A DNA stretch of 64,000 bases. Source: Thalassospira lohafexi. GTDB lineage: Bacteria; Pseudomonadota; Alphaproteobacteria; Rhodospirillales; Thalassospiraceae. Shown piece by piece: positions 1-8,944 of the stretch. The DNA is taken from assembly GCF_002844275.1 (NCBI RefSeq), contig NZ_NXGX01000002.1, positions 310,001 through 374,000 of the forward strand, written 5' to 3'. The position numbers and the translations under genes were made by a program. The number at the start of each line of letters is the position of its first letter. Position 1 is the first letter of the stretch. The notes below the pieces were generated by a model. That model saw only the letters and a program-made list of their open reading frames with translations, was not told the DNA's origin and did not search any database.

Positions 1-237
1 CTTGAAGGACGCGACATTCGCAAACCGATCAGCGAATGGCAAAAAGTTGGCGTGAGAATGCCAAATGGCAGTGATCTTCCAAAAGCGGACATGGATGCGT
101 CGATTATCATCGTAAATGACGGTGAAGGTCCTGCTTATATGGTTTATAACAACTTCCACACCATCATGCATTGGAACCGGTCAACATACTTTGCAATTGC
201 TGTTGGCACCTTGGCTGATGCAATCGCCGGGTACTAA
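1..237 (+). CDS. Lytic murein transglycosylase, C-terminal end (partial)
   Basis: The frame is open from base 1 and stops at 235-237, giving the last 78 residues of a gene that begins before the window. The tail contains YNNFHTIMHWNRSTYFAIAVGTLAD, in which the WNRS-x-YFAIAVG stretch is typical of the end of MltB-type soluble or lipoprotein lytic transglycosylases. These cleave the MurNAc-GlcNAc bond of peptidoglycan in the periplasm with formation of anhydro-MurNAc. The catalytic glutamate lies outside the window. The gene precedes rlpA and a D,D-carboxypeptidase, so it belongs to a cell-wall remodelling group. The family call is good; the exact subfamily is an inference from the tail alone. 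Confidence 0.8.
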   Translation, partial: LEGRDIRKPISEWQKVGVRMPNGSDLPKADMDASIIIVNDGEGPAYMVYNNFHTIMHWNRSTYFAIAVGTLADAIAGY

Positions 238-312
238 GATCAAGCATACGCTATGTGATATTCAGTAACGGATGTTGCAAAGAACAGAGCATCTTTAAGC
301 GGGGACACCTTG

Positions 313-1377
313 ATGCCAGATACGAATAACAATGCGTTTCGACGGATGTTTACCAAAGGACGCATTGGTATCACTGCTGTTGCCTTGGGGGTGCTGCTTT
401 CAGGTTGTGCCGAAACCCAGCTTGCCGTTCACGGGGTAAAACGCCTTGGGGGTGGTCAGTCACAGCCCACTCAGGTTGGGAACTATAAAATTGGCAACCC
501 TTATGAAATTGCAGGGCAGTGGTACTATCCAGCAGTTGATTATGAGTATAGCGAGACGGGCATTGCTTCTTGGTATGGACCGAAATTCCATGGCAAGAAA
601 ACGGCAAATGGCGAAACTTTCGACCAGTACGAAATTTCAGCTGCCCACCGAACCCTTCCTTTGCCAAGCATCGTGCGTGTTACCAATCTTGAAAACGGGC
701 GTTCACTAAAAGTGCGTGTTAATGATCGCGGCCCATTCGCACACAGCCGGATCATCGACATGTCGCGCCGCGCGGCCCAATTGCTCGGGTTTGAGAAAAA
801 GGGCACCGCTAAGGTCCTTGTAGAAGTGGTTGAACTCGACAGCAGGCAGATTGCAGCCGTTGCAAAAGGCGAAGCCGCACCAACAGTCGCAGTATCAGCA
901 GCCGAACAGAAAACTGTCACGGCGGCGCCACGCGATACTGTGGAAACAGTGCGTCTTGATGATGGTCCGATTACGGATAGCGGCGAACCAACCACATCCA
1001 AAATTATCCTGACGCCGCCAAGCACGCAGGCCACTGTTGAACAAACCTCCCTTGAAGGTACAATCGAGGAAGCAGCCGTCATCAGCGTAGAGCCGGTGAC
1101 GACATCGGCAATTTATGTTCAGGCAGGTGCCTTTTCGATCTATGACAATGCGCTTAATCTACGCAACCGCCTGTATGACATGGGGCCAAGCAAGATAGAG
1201 CCAATTGAGGTTAAAGGGACGACATTTTACCGCGTTCGGTTGGGGCCGCTTAATACCGTTCCCGAAGCAGACATTCTGCTTGAACGGGTGATTGCGACAG
1301 GCCAGAACGGTGCAAAAGTTGTGGTCGAATGCGCAGAAAACGTTGGTGGAGCTCCGAAATCAAGCTCGGTTTGCTAG
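313..1377 (+). CDS. rlpA: RlpA-like septal lipoprotein with SPOR domain
   Basis: Predicted 354-residue lipoprotein. A short N-terminal hydrophobic segment ends in the lipobox LSGC, with the lipidated cysteine near residue 32. A double-psi beta-barrel domain runs from about residue 82 to 175 (ASWYGPKFHGKKTANGE, then VRVNDRGPF). A low-complexity Thr/Val/Ala-rich linker follows, and a SPOR domain occupies about residues 270-345 (YVQAGAF onward). SPOR domains bind denuded glycan strands at the septum, and RlpA proteins act as lytic transglycosylases or septal factors. A TTG directly before the ATG is also possible; the ATG at 313 was chosen, with a GGGGA-like ribosome site just upstream. It follows a transglycosylase gene and precedes a carboxypeptidase gene. 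Confidence 0.9.
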   Translation: MPDTNNNAFRRMFTKGRIGITAVALGVLLSGCAETQLAVHGVKRLGGGQSQPTQVGNYKIGNPYEIAGQWYYPAVDYEYSETGIASWYGPKFHGKKTANGETFDQYEISAAHRTLPLPSIVRVTNLENGRSLKVRVNDRGPFAHSRIIDMSRRAAQLLGFEKKGTAKVLVEVVELDSRQIAAVAKGEAAPTVAVSAAEQKTVTAAPRDTVETVRLDDGPITDSGEPTTSKIILTPPSTQATVEQTSLEGTIEEAAVISVEPVTTSAIYVQAGAFSIYDNALNLRNRLYDMGPSKIEPIEVKGTTFYRVRLGPLNTVPEADILLERVIATGQNGAKVVVECAENVGGAPKSSSVC

Positions 1378-1566
1378 ACATCGTTTATGTTTTTGATCTG
1401 TTTGCGAATGTCACATGGTCAAAAACCTACGCACCAAACAGATTTTTGTTTTATGAGAAAATTCTCAGACTGTTGCACAATTTTGCCGGATTTGCGACAT
1501 AAGCAACAGCTTGAAGACGCCGGTCGCCCGGTACCACTGAATTCTAGTTTACAAGGTTAGGACGCT

Positions 1567-2739
1567 ATGACTTTGATGCCGCCAATTCCGTTCAAGAAAC
1601 GTCTGAACCGAGTAGTGGCAGGTGCTGCCATACTTGGGTCTATCATGGCGATGTCAATGACCAGCGCCTATGCCCTTGAGACTAACGCGCGCGAAGCTTT
1701 TATCATGGACTTTGATACCGGCACTGTTCTGTTGGACAAGGAAGGCGATACGCTGACCGAACCGGCCTCCATGACCAAAATGATGACTGTCCATATGCTG
1801 TTTAAGCATATCAAGGACGGCAGTGTATCGATGGATGATACGTTCCACGTCAGTGAAAAAGCCTGGCGCAAGGGCGGCTCCAAGATGTTTGTGGAGGTAA
1901 ACTCCGACGTTTCGGTTTCCGACCTGCTGCATGGGATTATCGTTCAATCAGGAAATGATGCTGCCATTGTCGTCGCCGAAGGGCTGGCAGGGACCGAAGA
2001 CGCCTTTGCCACTGAAATGACCGAAGAAGCCCGCAATATCGGCATGACCAAGTCGGTGTTTAAAAATGCGACTGGCTGGCCGGCAGAAGGGCATCTTGTC
2101 ACCGTACATGACCTTGCTACACTGGCGCGCGATACAATTCGTAACTTTCCTGAACTCTACAAACTCTATTCAGTGAAAGAATTTACCTATAACGGCATTC
2201 GTCAGCCCAACCGCAACCCGCTTTTGGGGACCAGTGCTGGTGTTGACGGCCTTAAGACCGGCCATACTGAAACGGCGGGGTACGGCCTGACGGCTTCGGC
2301 AGAACGCGATGGTCGTCGTTTGATCCTTGTCGTGAATGGCCTTGGGTCGGTGCGTGAACGTCGTACCGAATCACAGAAACTTCTTGATTGGGGTTTCCGT
2401 GAGTTTGACAATTACGATCTGTTTGCCAAGGACGAAACAGTTGGTTCGGCCAATGTCTGGCTTGGTGCGGAAACAAAGGTTGACCTTGTTTCGGATAAGG
2501 ACATTCTTCTGACCTTGCCACGCAGTGCGCGTAATGACATGAAAGTTTCCGTTGTTTACGAGGGACCGATCCCCGCACCGATTACCAAGGGCGCACAAGT
2601 CGCGTCGTTGAAAGTCGAAATGGCTGATCAGGAAACCCGTGAATTCCCGCTCTATGCCGCACATGATGTCGGCCGCCTTGGGTTCATTGGCCGCATTGGG
2701 GCTGCGATCAAATATCTGCTGTGGGGAGCAAACGGGTGA
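1567..2739 (+). CDS. Serine-type D-alanyl-D-alanine carboxypeptidase (PBP5/6 family)
   Basis: A 390-residue protein with an N-terminal signal peptide (hydrophobic to about residue 36, AYA-LE) and all three motifs of the penicillin-binding serine carboxypeptidases: SMTK at 68-71, SGN at 128-130 and KTG at 230-232. A C-terminal beta-domain (about 285-370) and an amphipathic or hydrophobic tail fit the DacA/DacC family, which anchors to the periplasmic face of the inner membrane. It removes the terminal D-Ala of pentapeptide stems and so controls cross-linking. Its last codons overlap tmk by four bases, so the two are probably translated in coupled fashion. Which E. coli paralogue it matches cannot be decided by eye. 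Confidence 0.93.
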   Translation: MTLMPPIPFKKRLNRVVAGAAILGSIMAMSMTSAYALETNAREAFIMDFDTGTVLLDKEGDTLTEPASMTKMMTVHMLFKHIKDGSVSMDDTFHVSEKAWRKGGSKMFVEVNSDVSVSDLLHGIIVQSGNDAAIVVAEGLAGTEDAFATEMTEEARNIGMTKSVFKNATGWPAEGHLVTVHDLATLARDTIRNFPELYKLYSVKEFTYNGIRQPNRNPLLGTSAGVDGLKTGHTETAGYGLTASAERDGRRLILVVNGLGSVRERRTESQKLLDWGFREFDNYDLFAKDETVGSANVWLGAETKVDLVSDKDILLTLPRSARNDMKVSVVYEGPIPAPITKGAQVASLKVEMADQETREFPLYAAHDVGRLGFIGRIGAAIKYLLWGANG

Positions 2740-3392
2740 GTGAAAAGCCCGGCCTTTTCATCAGTTTTGAAGGCGGCGAAGGCAGCGGAAAAACCACTCA
2801 AATTCGGCGTCTTGAAGAATGGTTCCGCCATCAGGGACGCGATGTTGTCGTCACCCGCGAACCGGGTGGGTCACCTGGTGCTGAGGAAATCCGTAACCTG
2901 CTACTCACCGGCGATCCCGGTCGCTGGGATGCCGTGACTGAAGCTTTTTTGATGTTTGCTTCACGCCGTGATCATGTTGAACGCACCATTCGACCGGCCT
3001 TGGCCGATGGTAAAGTTGTTCTGTGTGATCGATTTGCCGACTCATCAGTTGCCTATCAGGGCTATGGCCATGGCTTGGGGGCTGAGTACATCCGCAATCT
3101 CTGGGCTTTGGCCATTGGCGATTTCAAACCGGATCTTACCTTGATCTTTGATCTGCCAATTGAAGTCGGTCTTGACCGGGCAGGGGCACGGTTTGCCAAT
3201 GTCAGCGCTGCCGAAGATCGGTTTGAGCGCATGGGCGTCGAATTTCATCAGCGCCTGCGTGACGGGTTCAAGGAAATTTCGCAAACTGATGCGGATCGCT
3301 GCCGCATGATTGATGCTAACAGTGACATAGATACTGTCGCCGAACGAATGATTTCCGCGGTGAAAGACGGTCTAACCAGGCAGGGGAGCTAA
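2736..3392 (+). CDS. tmk: Thymidylate kinase
   Basis: A 218-residue kinase that phosphorylates dTMP to dTDP in the cytoplasm. The P-loop GGEGSGKTTQ lies near the N-terminus (about residues 13-22), followed by TREPGGSPGAEEIRNLLL and the DRFADSSVAYQG substrate motif. The GTG at 2736 was chosen because it follows a GGGGAGC ribosome site and overlaps the stop of the carboxypeptidase gene as GTGA; an in-frame GTG 15 bases earlier is less well placed. It is followed after four bases by holB, the usual tmk-holB pairing in which both genes serve DNA replication. Confidence 0.97.
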   Translation: MSEKPGLFISFEGGEGSGKTTQIRRLEEWFRHQGRDVVVTREPGGSPGAEEIRNLLLTGDPGRWDAVTEAFLMFASRRDHVERTIRPALADGKVVLCDRFADSSVAYQGYGHGLGAEYIRNLWALAIGDFKPDLTLIFDLPIEVGLDRAGARFANVSAAEDRFERMGVEFHQRLRDGFKEISQTDADRCRMIDANSDIDTVAERMISAVKDGLTRQGS

Positions 3393-3396
3393 CCTT

Positions 3397-4506
3397 ATGG
3401 CCCGTGCTGACGAGACGGAAACCGAAGACGACATTTTCTCCCCACGCAAAAACGATGCCTTTCTGGGCCACGAAGAGGCCGAGAAAACCATTCTGGATGC
3501 TTGGAACAGCAAACGCATGCATCATGCGTGGCTATTGTGCGGCCCACGCGGGGTTGGCAAAGCGACACTTGCCTACCGTACGGCGCGCTTTATCCTTTCA
3601 GGTGGGGGCGAGGACGGTGGTGCAGGGTTATTTGGTGACAGCCCAAACGGTCTTTACGTCAATCCGGAAAATCCAGTTTTTCGCCGTATCGCGGGTGGTG
3701 GGCACGGTGACCTTAAGGTCATTGAACGCAAATACGATGAAAAGAAAAAGCGTCTACAGGGCGAAATCACGGTAGACAGTGTGCGGACAGTTGGCAATTT
3801 TATGTCGAAAACCTCGGCCGAGGGCGGGTGGCGCGTTGTCATTGTCGATGCCGCAGACGAGCTTAACCGAAATGCAGCCAATGCGATCTTGAAGGTTCTG
3901 GAAGAACCGCCTGCCAACGCCCTGATGATCCTGGTTGCGCATCATCCGGGCCGGTTGTTGCCGACAATCCGGTCGCGCTGTCGCCGTCTTAATCTTGGGG
4001 CACTTGAAGAACATCAGGTTGTTGACCTTTTGGGGCGTTATTGCCCGGATATGGATCTTGGCGATCGTGATGCATTGTCTGGTTTGGCAGAAGGCAGTGT
4101 CGGCCGCGCCTTACAGCTTCACGAAGTTGGCGGGCTTGAGCTGTATACCGAATTGGTCACCCTTATTGCCGCACTCCCCAATGCAGATGTCGCCGGACAA
4201 CACAAGTTTGCCGAACGTTTTTCCGCCGCCGATAAGGATGCATCGTTTGCGACAATCACTGAACTTTTGCATTGGTGGCTGGCACGGATGATCCGTTTTG
4301 CCGCGACTGGCCAAGCCCCACGTGAGATTGTTGACGGTGAATTACCAGCCATGCAGCGTATGGCTGCATCGCAACCGCTTGATCAATGGCTAGAGGTATG
4401 GGAAAAGATCAACGAATTGATGGGCGCGACCCGTGGTTTGCATCTTGATCGTAAACAAGCCTTGCTGAATGCATTCTTCATGCTTGAAGAAACCATGCGA
4501 AACTGA
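3397..4506 (+). CDS. holB: DNA polymerase III subunit delta prime
   Basis: A 369-residue AAA+ clamp-loader subunit. It shows the degenerate Walker A region GPRGVGKAT near residue 48, the sensor and SRC-type segment RSRCRRL (around 190) and the ILKVLEEPP motif (around 165) that is diagnostic of delta-prime and DnaX-like proteins. Delta prime is the stator of the clamp loader and does not itself hydrolyse ATP. The ATG is preceded by AGGGGAG. It lies in an operon with tmk and ends in front of a factor-independent terminator that separates it from metG. Confidence 0.94.
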   Translation: MARADETETEDDIFSPRKNDAFLGHEEAEKTILDAWNSKRMHHAWLLCGPRGVGKATLAYRTARFILSGGGEDGGAGLFGDSPNGLYVNPENPVFRRIAGGGHGDLKVIERKYDEKKKRLQGEITVDSVRTVGNFMSKTSAEGGWRVVIVDAADELNRNAANAILKVLEEPPANALMILVAHHPGRLLPTIRSRCRRLNLGALEEHQVVDLLGRYCPDMDLGDRDALSGLAEGSVGRALQLHEVGGLELYTELVTLIAALPNADVAGQHKFAERFSAADKDASFATITELLHWWLARMIRFAATGQAPREIVDGELPAMQRMAASQPLDQWLEVWEKINELMGATRGLHLDRKQALLNAFFMLEETMRN

Positions 4507-4539
4507 CATCAACGACCAATAATCGAAATTTCGACCATC

Positions 4540-4560
4540 ACGGCCCAATCGGGCCGTTTT
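4540..4560 (+). terminator. Rho-independent terminator after holB
   Basis: Perfect 7-base stem ACGGCCC (4540-4546) and GGGCCGT (4551-4557) with loop AATC, followed directly by TTT. It lies 33 bases after the holB stop and before metG, so it would end the dac-tmk-holB unit. The T-run is short, so some read-through into metG is likely. Confidence 0.72.
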
Positions 4561-4591
4561 GTTTCACGACTTGCGCGAAGGATTTGCGGCC

Positions 4592-6157
4592 ATGACCGGG
4601 CACAAACAGCCCTATTACATCACGACACCGATCTATTACGTCAATGACAAGCCACATATTGGCCATGCCTATACCACCTTGGCATGTGACGTATTGGCCC
4701 GCTTTAAGCGCCTTGACGGTTTTGATGTGATGTTCCTGACTGGTACGGATGAACACGGTCAGAAAGTCGATAAATCTGCTGCGGCCAAAGGCATTGATCC
4801 GCAGACCTTTACCGATCAAGTGTCGCAGAACTTTCGCGATCTGGCCGGACACATGAATTTTTCCAATGACGATTTCATCCGCACCACGGAAGAACGCCAT
4901 AAGAAAGCATGTCAGGCATTGTGGAATACGCTGCTCGAAAAGGGCGAGATTTATCTTGGCTCCTATGACGGCTGGTATTCGGTCCGCGACGAAGCATTCT
5001 ACGCCGAAAAAGAACTGATCGAAAAAGACGGTGAAAAAATCGCACCGACGGGAGCCCCGGTCGAATGGGTGTCGGAACCGAGCTACTTCTTCAAGCTGTC
5101 GGCTTGGGGTGATCGTCTTTTGAAATTCTATGACGACAACCCCGATTTCATCGCACCACCTTCACGTCGTAACGAAGTCATCAGCTTTGTTAAGGGGGGC
5201 ATGCACGATCTTTCGGTATCACGCACCAGCTTTAAATGGGGTGTGCCGGTACCGAATGATGAAGATCACGTCATGTATGTCTGGCTTGATGCGCTGACCA
5301 ACTATTTGACCGCCATTGGCTATCCAGACGTCGATCCGGCTAAACTTGAAAAATTCTGGCCGGCTGACCTGCATATGGTTGGAAAAGACATCTTGCGCTT
5401 CCACGCTGTGTATTGGCCGGCATTCCTGCTTGCAGCGGGCATCGCTCCGCCCAAACGTGTGTTTGCGCACGGCTGGTGGACCAACGAAGGTCAGAAGATT
5501 TCGAAATCAATCGGCAACGTCATTGATCCTTATGATCTGACGGAACGCTATGGCCTTGATCAAACCCGTTATTTCCTGCTGCGCGAAGTCCCGTTTGGTA
5601 ATGATGGTGATTTTGGCCATCGCGCCATGGTCAGCCGGATGAACAGTGAATTGGCCAACGACCTTGGCAATATGTGCCAGCGCGTGTTGTCGATGATCTA
5701 TAAAAACTGCAATGCAGCGGTTCCGACGCCCGGTGAATTCACCGATGCTGACAAGGATATCCTTGGCAAAGCATACGACATGCTTGGTACCGTGCGTCCG
5801 CTGTTTGACGAACAGGCCTTCCACAAGGCACTTGAAGCAATCTGGAGCCTGGTGGGCGATGCCAATCGCTATGTCGATGAAATGGCGCCTTGGGGCCTAA
5901 AGAAAACCGATCCAGCACGCATGGAAACGGTTCTTTATGTTCTGGCCGAAGTCATCCGCCATGTCGGGATTCTTGTGCAACCGATTATGCCGGATTCTGC
6001 TGCCAAGATTCTTGATCTTCTGGTTCTTGCCGATGACAAACGCGGCTTTGAAACCCTTGGTCCTGATCACGCATTGGCAGTTGGCACCGAGTTACCCAAA
6101 CCGGAAGGCGTCTTCCCACGCTTTGTTGACCCGGAAGCCGAAGGAGAGAAGGCATGA
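4592..6157 (+). CDS. metG: Methionine-tRNA ligase
   Basis: A 521-residue class I aminoacyl-tRNA synthetase that charges tRNA-Met. The HIGH signature appears as PHIGHAYTT near residue 24 and the KMSKS signature as KISKS near residue 300. The connective-peptide region (GWYSVRDEAFYAEKE) has no cysteine pairs, so this is the form without a zinc knuckle, and there is no C-terminal EMAP-type tRNA-binding domain. Both traits are usual in alphaproteobacterial and mitochondrial-type MetRS. The ATG at 4592 follows AAGGATTTGC and fits the conserved N-terminus YYITTPIYYVND; a TTG 33 bases upstream lies in the terminator tail. Its stop overlaps tatD as ATGA. Confidence 0.97.
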   Translation: MTGHKQPYYITTPIYYVNDKPHIGHAYTTLACDVLARFKRLDGFDVMFLTGTDEHGQKVDKSAAAKGIDPQTFTDQVSQNFRDLAGHMNFSNDDFIRTTEERHKKACQALWNTLLEKGEIYLGSYDGWYSVRDEAFYAEKELIEKDGEKIAPTGAPVEWVSEPSYFFKLSAWGDRLLKFYDDNPDFIAPPSRRNEVISFVKGGMHDLSVSRTSFKWGVPVPNDEDHVMYVWLDALTNYLTAIGYPDVDPAKLEKFWPADLHMVGKDILRFHAVYWPAFLLAAGIAPPKRVFAHGWWTNEGQKISKSIGNVIDPYDLTERYGLDQTRYFLLREVPFGNDGDFGHRAMVSRMNSELANDLGNMCQRVLSMIYKNCNAAVPTPGEFTDADKDILGKAYDMLGTVRPLFDEQAFHKALEAIWSLVGDANRYVDEMAPWGLKKTDPARMETVLYVLAEVIRHVGILVQPIMPDSAAKILDLLVLADDKRGFETLGPDHALAVGTELPKPEGVFPRFVDPEAEGEKA

Positions 6158-6972
6158 ATGTCGCCCTTGTCGACAGCCACTGCCATCTGGACTACCCGCA
6201 ATTTTCCGATGATTTTGCCGGAACCATCGCGCGTGCGAAAAATGCCGGTGTTGGCATGATGGTCAGCATCGGCGTGAAACTGACGACATTCGATCAGGTT
6301 CGTGCGGTTGCCGCGCAGGCAGACCATATTTATTGCACGATCGGGGTTCATCCGCACGAGGCGGGCGAGGAGGGGATATCAACCCCCGACGCCCTGATCG
6401 AAAAGGCGTCTGATCCCAAAATCATTGGTATCGGTGAAAGCGGCCTTGATTATTTCTATGATAATGCCCCGCGAGATGCACAGCAGGAAAGCTTCCGTGC
6501 GCATATCGCGGCCTGTCGTGAAACCGGGTTGCCCTTGATCGTTCACACCCGGGACGCGGATGATGACACGATGGATATTCTTGAAGAAGAATATGAAAAG
6601 GGGCCGTTTCCCGGCCTTATCCATTGTTTTTCAAGTTCTGCGGCCTTGGCGCAACGAGCCTTGAAAATCGGATTTTACATTTCGTGTTCGGGCATCATCA
6701 CGTTTAATTCCGCCAAGGAAATCCGTGCCGCCCTTGAAGATGTACCGCTGGATCGGTTGCTGGTTGAGACAGATGCGCCGTATCTGGCACCTGTACCAAA
6801 ACGCGGCAAACCCAATGAACCCAGTTATGTTGCCCATACGGCGGCAAAACTGGCGGAAATTAAAGGTGTCAGCGTCGAAGAAATCGCCCGCATCACAACG
6901 GATAATTTCTTTAATCTGTTTACCAAGGCCGATCGCAATAACCTTCTGGCGCTGGGGGATAGCGCACAGTGA
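6154..6972 (+). CDS. tatD: TatD family hydrolase (metal-dependent DNase)
   Basis: A 272-residue TIM-barrel metal hydrolase of the TatD/YcfH family. The metal-binding motif HCHLD (residues 9-13), GIGESGLDY (around 90), the HTRD segment (around 131) and ETDAPYLAP near residue 205 are all present. Family members are divalent-metal-dependent 3'-5' exonucleases or deoxyribonucleases; the cellular role remains loosely defined. It overlaps metG by four bases and is itself overlapped by the downstream hydrolase gene, a metG-tatD-MBL arrangement common in alphaproteobacteria. Confidence 0.94.
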   Translation: MNVALVDSHCHLDYPQFSDDFAGTIARAKNAGVGMMVSIGVKLTTFDQVRAVAAQADHIYCTIGVHPHEAGEEGISTPDALIEKASDPKIIGIGESGLDYFYDNAPRDAQQESFRAHIAACRETGLPLIVHTRDADDDTMDILEEEYEKGPFPGLIHCFSSSAALAQRALKIGFYISCSGIITFNSAKEIRAALEDVPLDRLLVETDAPYLAPVPKRGKPNEPSYVAHTAAKLAEIKGVSVEEIARITTDNFFNLFTKADRNNLLALGDSAQ

Positions 6973-7742
6973 CGAAAATAACCATTTTGGGCTGTGGATC
7001 ATCAAATGGTGTGCCATCTGTTGGCCTGGGATGGGGGCAGTGCGACCCGAAAAACCCTAAAAACCGACGCTTGCGCAGCTCAATCCTGATAGAGGAAGCC
7101 GGCAAGAAGATACTGGTAGATGTAACACCTGATTTTCGTCAGCAAGCATTGTCTCACGATATCAATCATCTTGACGCAATCCTGTTTACACATGCGCATG
7201 CCGACCACGTCCATGGTATTGACGATGTGCGTTGGCTCAATGTTGCAATGGGACAACCGATCGACATTTACGCATCGGCGCAGACAATCTCGGACATTGA
7301 TCATCGGTTTGCTTATGTCTTTACGCCGCTTCCTGATGGCGTCGCGTTCTTTTTTAAACCGGTACTGGTGCCGCATGTGATCTCTGGACCGTTTGAGGCA
7401 GCAGGGGTCCCAATAACAGTTTTCTCTCAGGATCACGGCTACTGCGAGACGTTGGGCTTTAAGATCGGGAAGTTTGCCTATTCGACCGACGTGGTTGATT
7501 TCCCCGAGGCGTCCAAACAACACCTCTATGATCTTGATGTCTGGGTCGTCGATTGCCTGCGCCATAAACCGCACAACACACATGCCCATGTTGAAAAGCT
7601 GTTGAGCTGGGTTGAGGAATTCAAACCCAAGCAGGTCTATATGACCCACATGAGCATCCAGTTTGATTACGCGCAGGCGATGGCGGATACACCGTGCAAT
7701 GTTGAACCTGCGTATGACGGGCTTGTTATTAACGTGAACTGA
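6969..7742 (+). CDS. MBL-fold metallo-hydrolase, PhnP-like
   Basis: A 257-residue metallo-beta-lactamase-fold protein. The N-terminus TILGCGSSNGVPSVG is the pattern seen in PhnP/RNase Z-like hydrolases, and the metal-binding motif HAHADHVHGIDD lies near residue 75. Later ligands include the Asp in YSTDVVDF (around 175) and the His in MTHMS (around 225). The PhnP group acts on cyclic phosphodiesters, but no phn genes are nearby, so the substrate is not known. It starts with GTG in a GTGA overlap with tatD, which makes it the third gene of a coupled metG operon. Confidence 0.85.
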   Translation: MTKITILGCGSSNGVPSVGLGWGQCDPKNPKNRRLRSSILIEEAGKKILVDVTPDFRQQALSHDINHLDAILFTHAHADHVHGIDDVRWLNVAMGQPIDIYASAQTISDIDHRFAYVFTPLPDGVAFFFKPVLVPHVISGPFEAAGVPITVFSQDHGYCETLGFKIGKFAYSTDVVDFPEASKQHLYDLDVWVVDCLRHKPHNTHAHVEKLLSWVEEFKPKQVYMTHMSIQFDYAQAMADTPCNVEPAYDGLVINVN

Positions 7743-7758
7743 TCAGAACGAGCGTTTC

Positions 7759-7793
7759 ACGGAGCCGGATTGTTAGAGGAAAAAGGGCTCCGT
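7759..7793 (+). terminator. Candidate stem-loop after the metG operon
   Basis: Arms ACGGAGCC (7759-7766) and GGCTCCGT (7786-7793) pair perfectly over 8 bases with a 19-base loop. The tail TCTCCT is poor in T, so termination would be weak or factor-assisted. It lies between two convergent gene sets. Confidence 0.4.
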
Positions 7794-7918
7794 TCTCCTA
7801 TGCCGATTAGTTCTATAATATATATTATGACAAATAGTAACCAGCCGTAGCTTCAGCGCGCCCCAAACCCTACACTAAATGTCACATATCCACTCACGCC
7901 ACCTATCAATTGATACTA

Positions 7919-8944
7919 TTATGTTTTCTCCTGCCTGAAGCGATCAAACGCAACCGCAATGACAATAAATGCCCCAACGAATGTTCCTTGCCAGAATGTA
8001 CTGATGCCTAACAGAATGAGGCTGTTTCGGATCACTTCAATTAATAGTGCCCCGATCACAGCCCCGAATGCAGTACCGCCGCCGCCAGCCAAATTAGCCC
8101 CACCAATCACAGCCGCAGCAATCACGGTCAACTCCATAGCTTGCCCCAGATTGGTCGTGACACCACCAAGCCAGCCCACTTCAAGAACACCTGCAATACC
8201 GGCCATCAGGCCAGAAAACATATAGACGCTGACTTTTATCCGCGCGACAGGGATACCGGTCAGAACAGCCGCATTCTCATTGCCCCCAATTGCGAACAAA
8301 TGCTGCCCCCAGCGCAGCTGACGAAACGCGAAAGCCGTTATAACCGCTAGGATGATCAAAATGATCAGCGGATGTGGCAAACCAAATGTCGCGCCGCCGC
8401 CAAGCCACAGCAAAAAGTCATGGTCAGGACCAAATTCATAAATCATCTTGTTGTCCGACAACACCATGGCCAGACTACGCGCGATAGACAGCATACCGAG
8501 CGTGACGACAAACGGTGGCATCTTGGCATATGCGATCAGAACGCCATTTATTGCGCCAACAAGCATTGAAACCGAAAGTGCTGCGAGACACCCTACCCAG
8601 AACGGCATTCCCGCAGACATTATGACGCTTACAGTCATCGCAGAAATCACCAAGGTCGAGCCAACCGATAAATCAATGCCGCCCGAGGCAATGACCGCTG
8701 TCATGCCGAGCGCAATAATCCCGACAAACGCAAAGTTGCGTGTGACATTGAAAAGATTACGTTCCGTGGCAAAGCTGTCTGTGAGAATAGTTAATGCAAG
8801 ACAGGCAAACACAGCAGCCATAAACACCCAGAAAATCTGCTGGCTTGTAATGCGCGCGATCAATCCGTGATGCTGTGAACGGTTAATGGCATCAGCAAGA
8901 GTAGGATCTGACATGCTCATTGTTCCTTTTTCATTTCCACTCAT
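7919..8944 (-). CDS. Sugar ABC transporter permease (RbsC/FrcC type), second copy
   Basis: A 341-residue polytopic inner-membrane protein with roughly 8-10 hydrophobic segments. It has the GMTAVIASGGIDLSVGS motif (around residues 77-93) and the late AVIGGANLAGGGGTAFGAVIGA motif of the COG1172 branched permease family that serves ribose, fructose, xylose and related sugars. It starts in an ATGA overlap with the single-domain ATPase gene 8941-9681, so those two are probably partners. An internal ATG at 8920 has its own AAAGGA site and could be the true start. It is the last gene of the operon. Confidence 0.9.
   Translation of the reverse strand: MSGNEKGTMSMSDPTLADAINRSQHHGLIARITSQQIFWVFMAAVFACLALTILTDSFATERNLFNVTRNFAFVGIIALGMTAVIASGGIDLSVGSTLVISAMTVSVIMSAGMPFWVGCLAALSVSMLVGAINGVLIAYAKMPPFVVTLGMLSIARSLAMVLSDNKMIYEFGPDHDFLLWLGGGATFGLPHPLIILIILAVITAFAFRQLRWGQHLFAIGGNENAAVLTGIPVARIKVSVYMFSGLMAGIAGVLEVGWLGGVTTNLGQAMELTVIAAAVIGGANLAGGGGTAFGAVIGALLIEVIRNSLILLGISTFWQGTFVGAFIVIAVAFDRFRQEKT

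Noticed and set aside
540..1082. A 180-codon minus-strand frame inside rlpA
   Set aside because: It is antisense to the DPBB and linker region of a well-supported lipoprotein gene and is Ser/Thr/Arg-rich as expected of a shadow frame.
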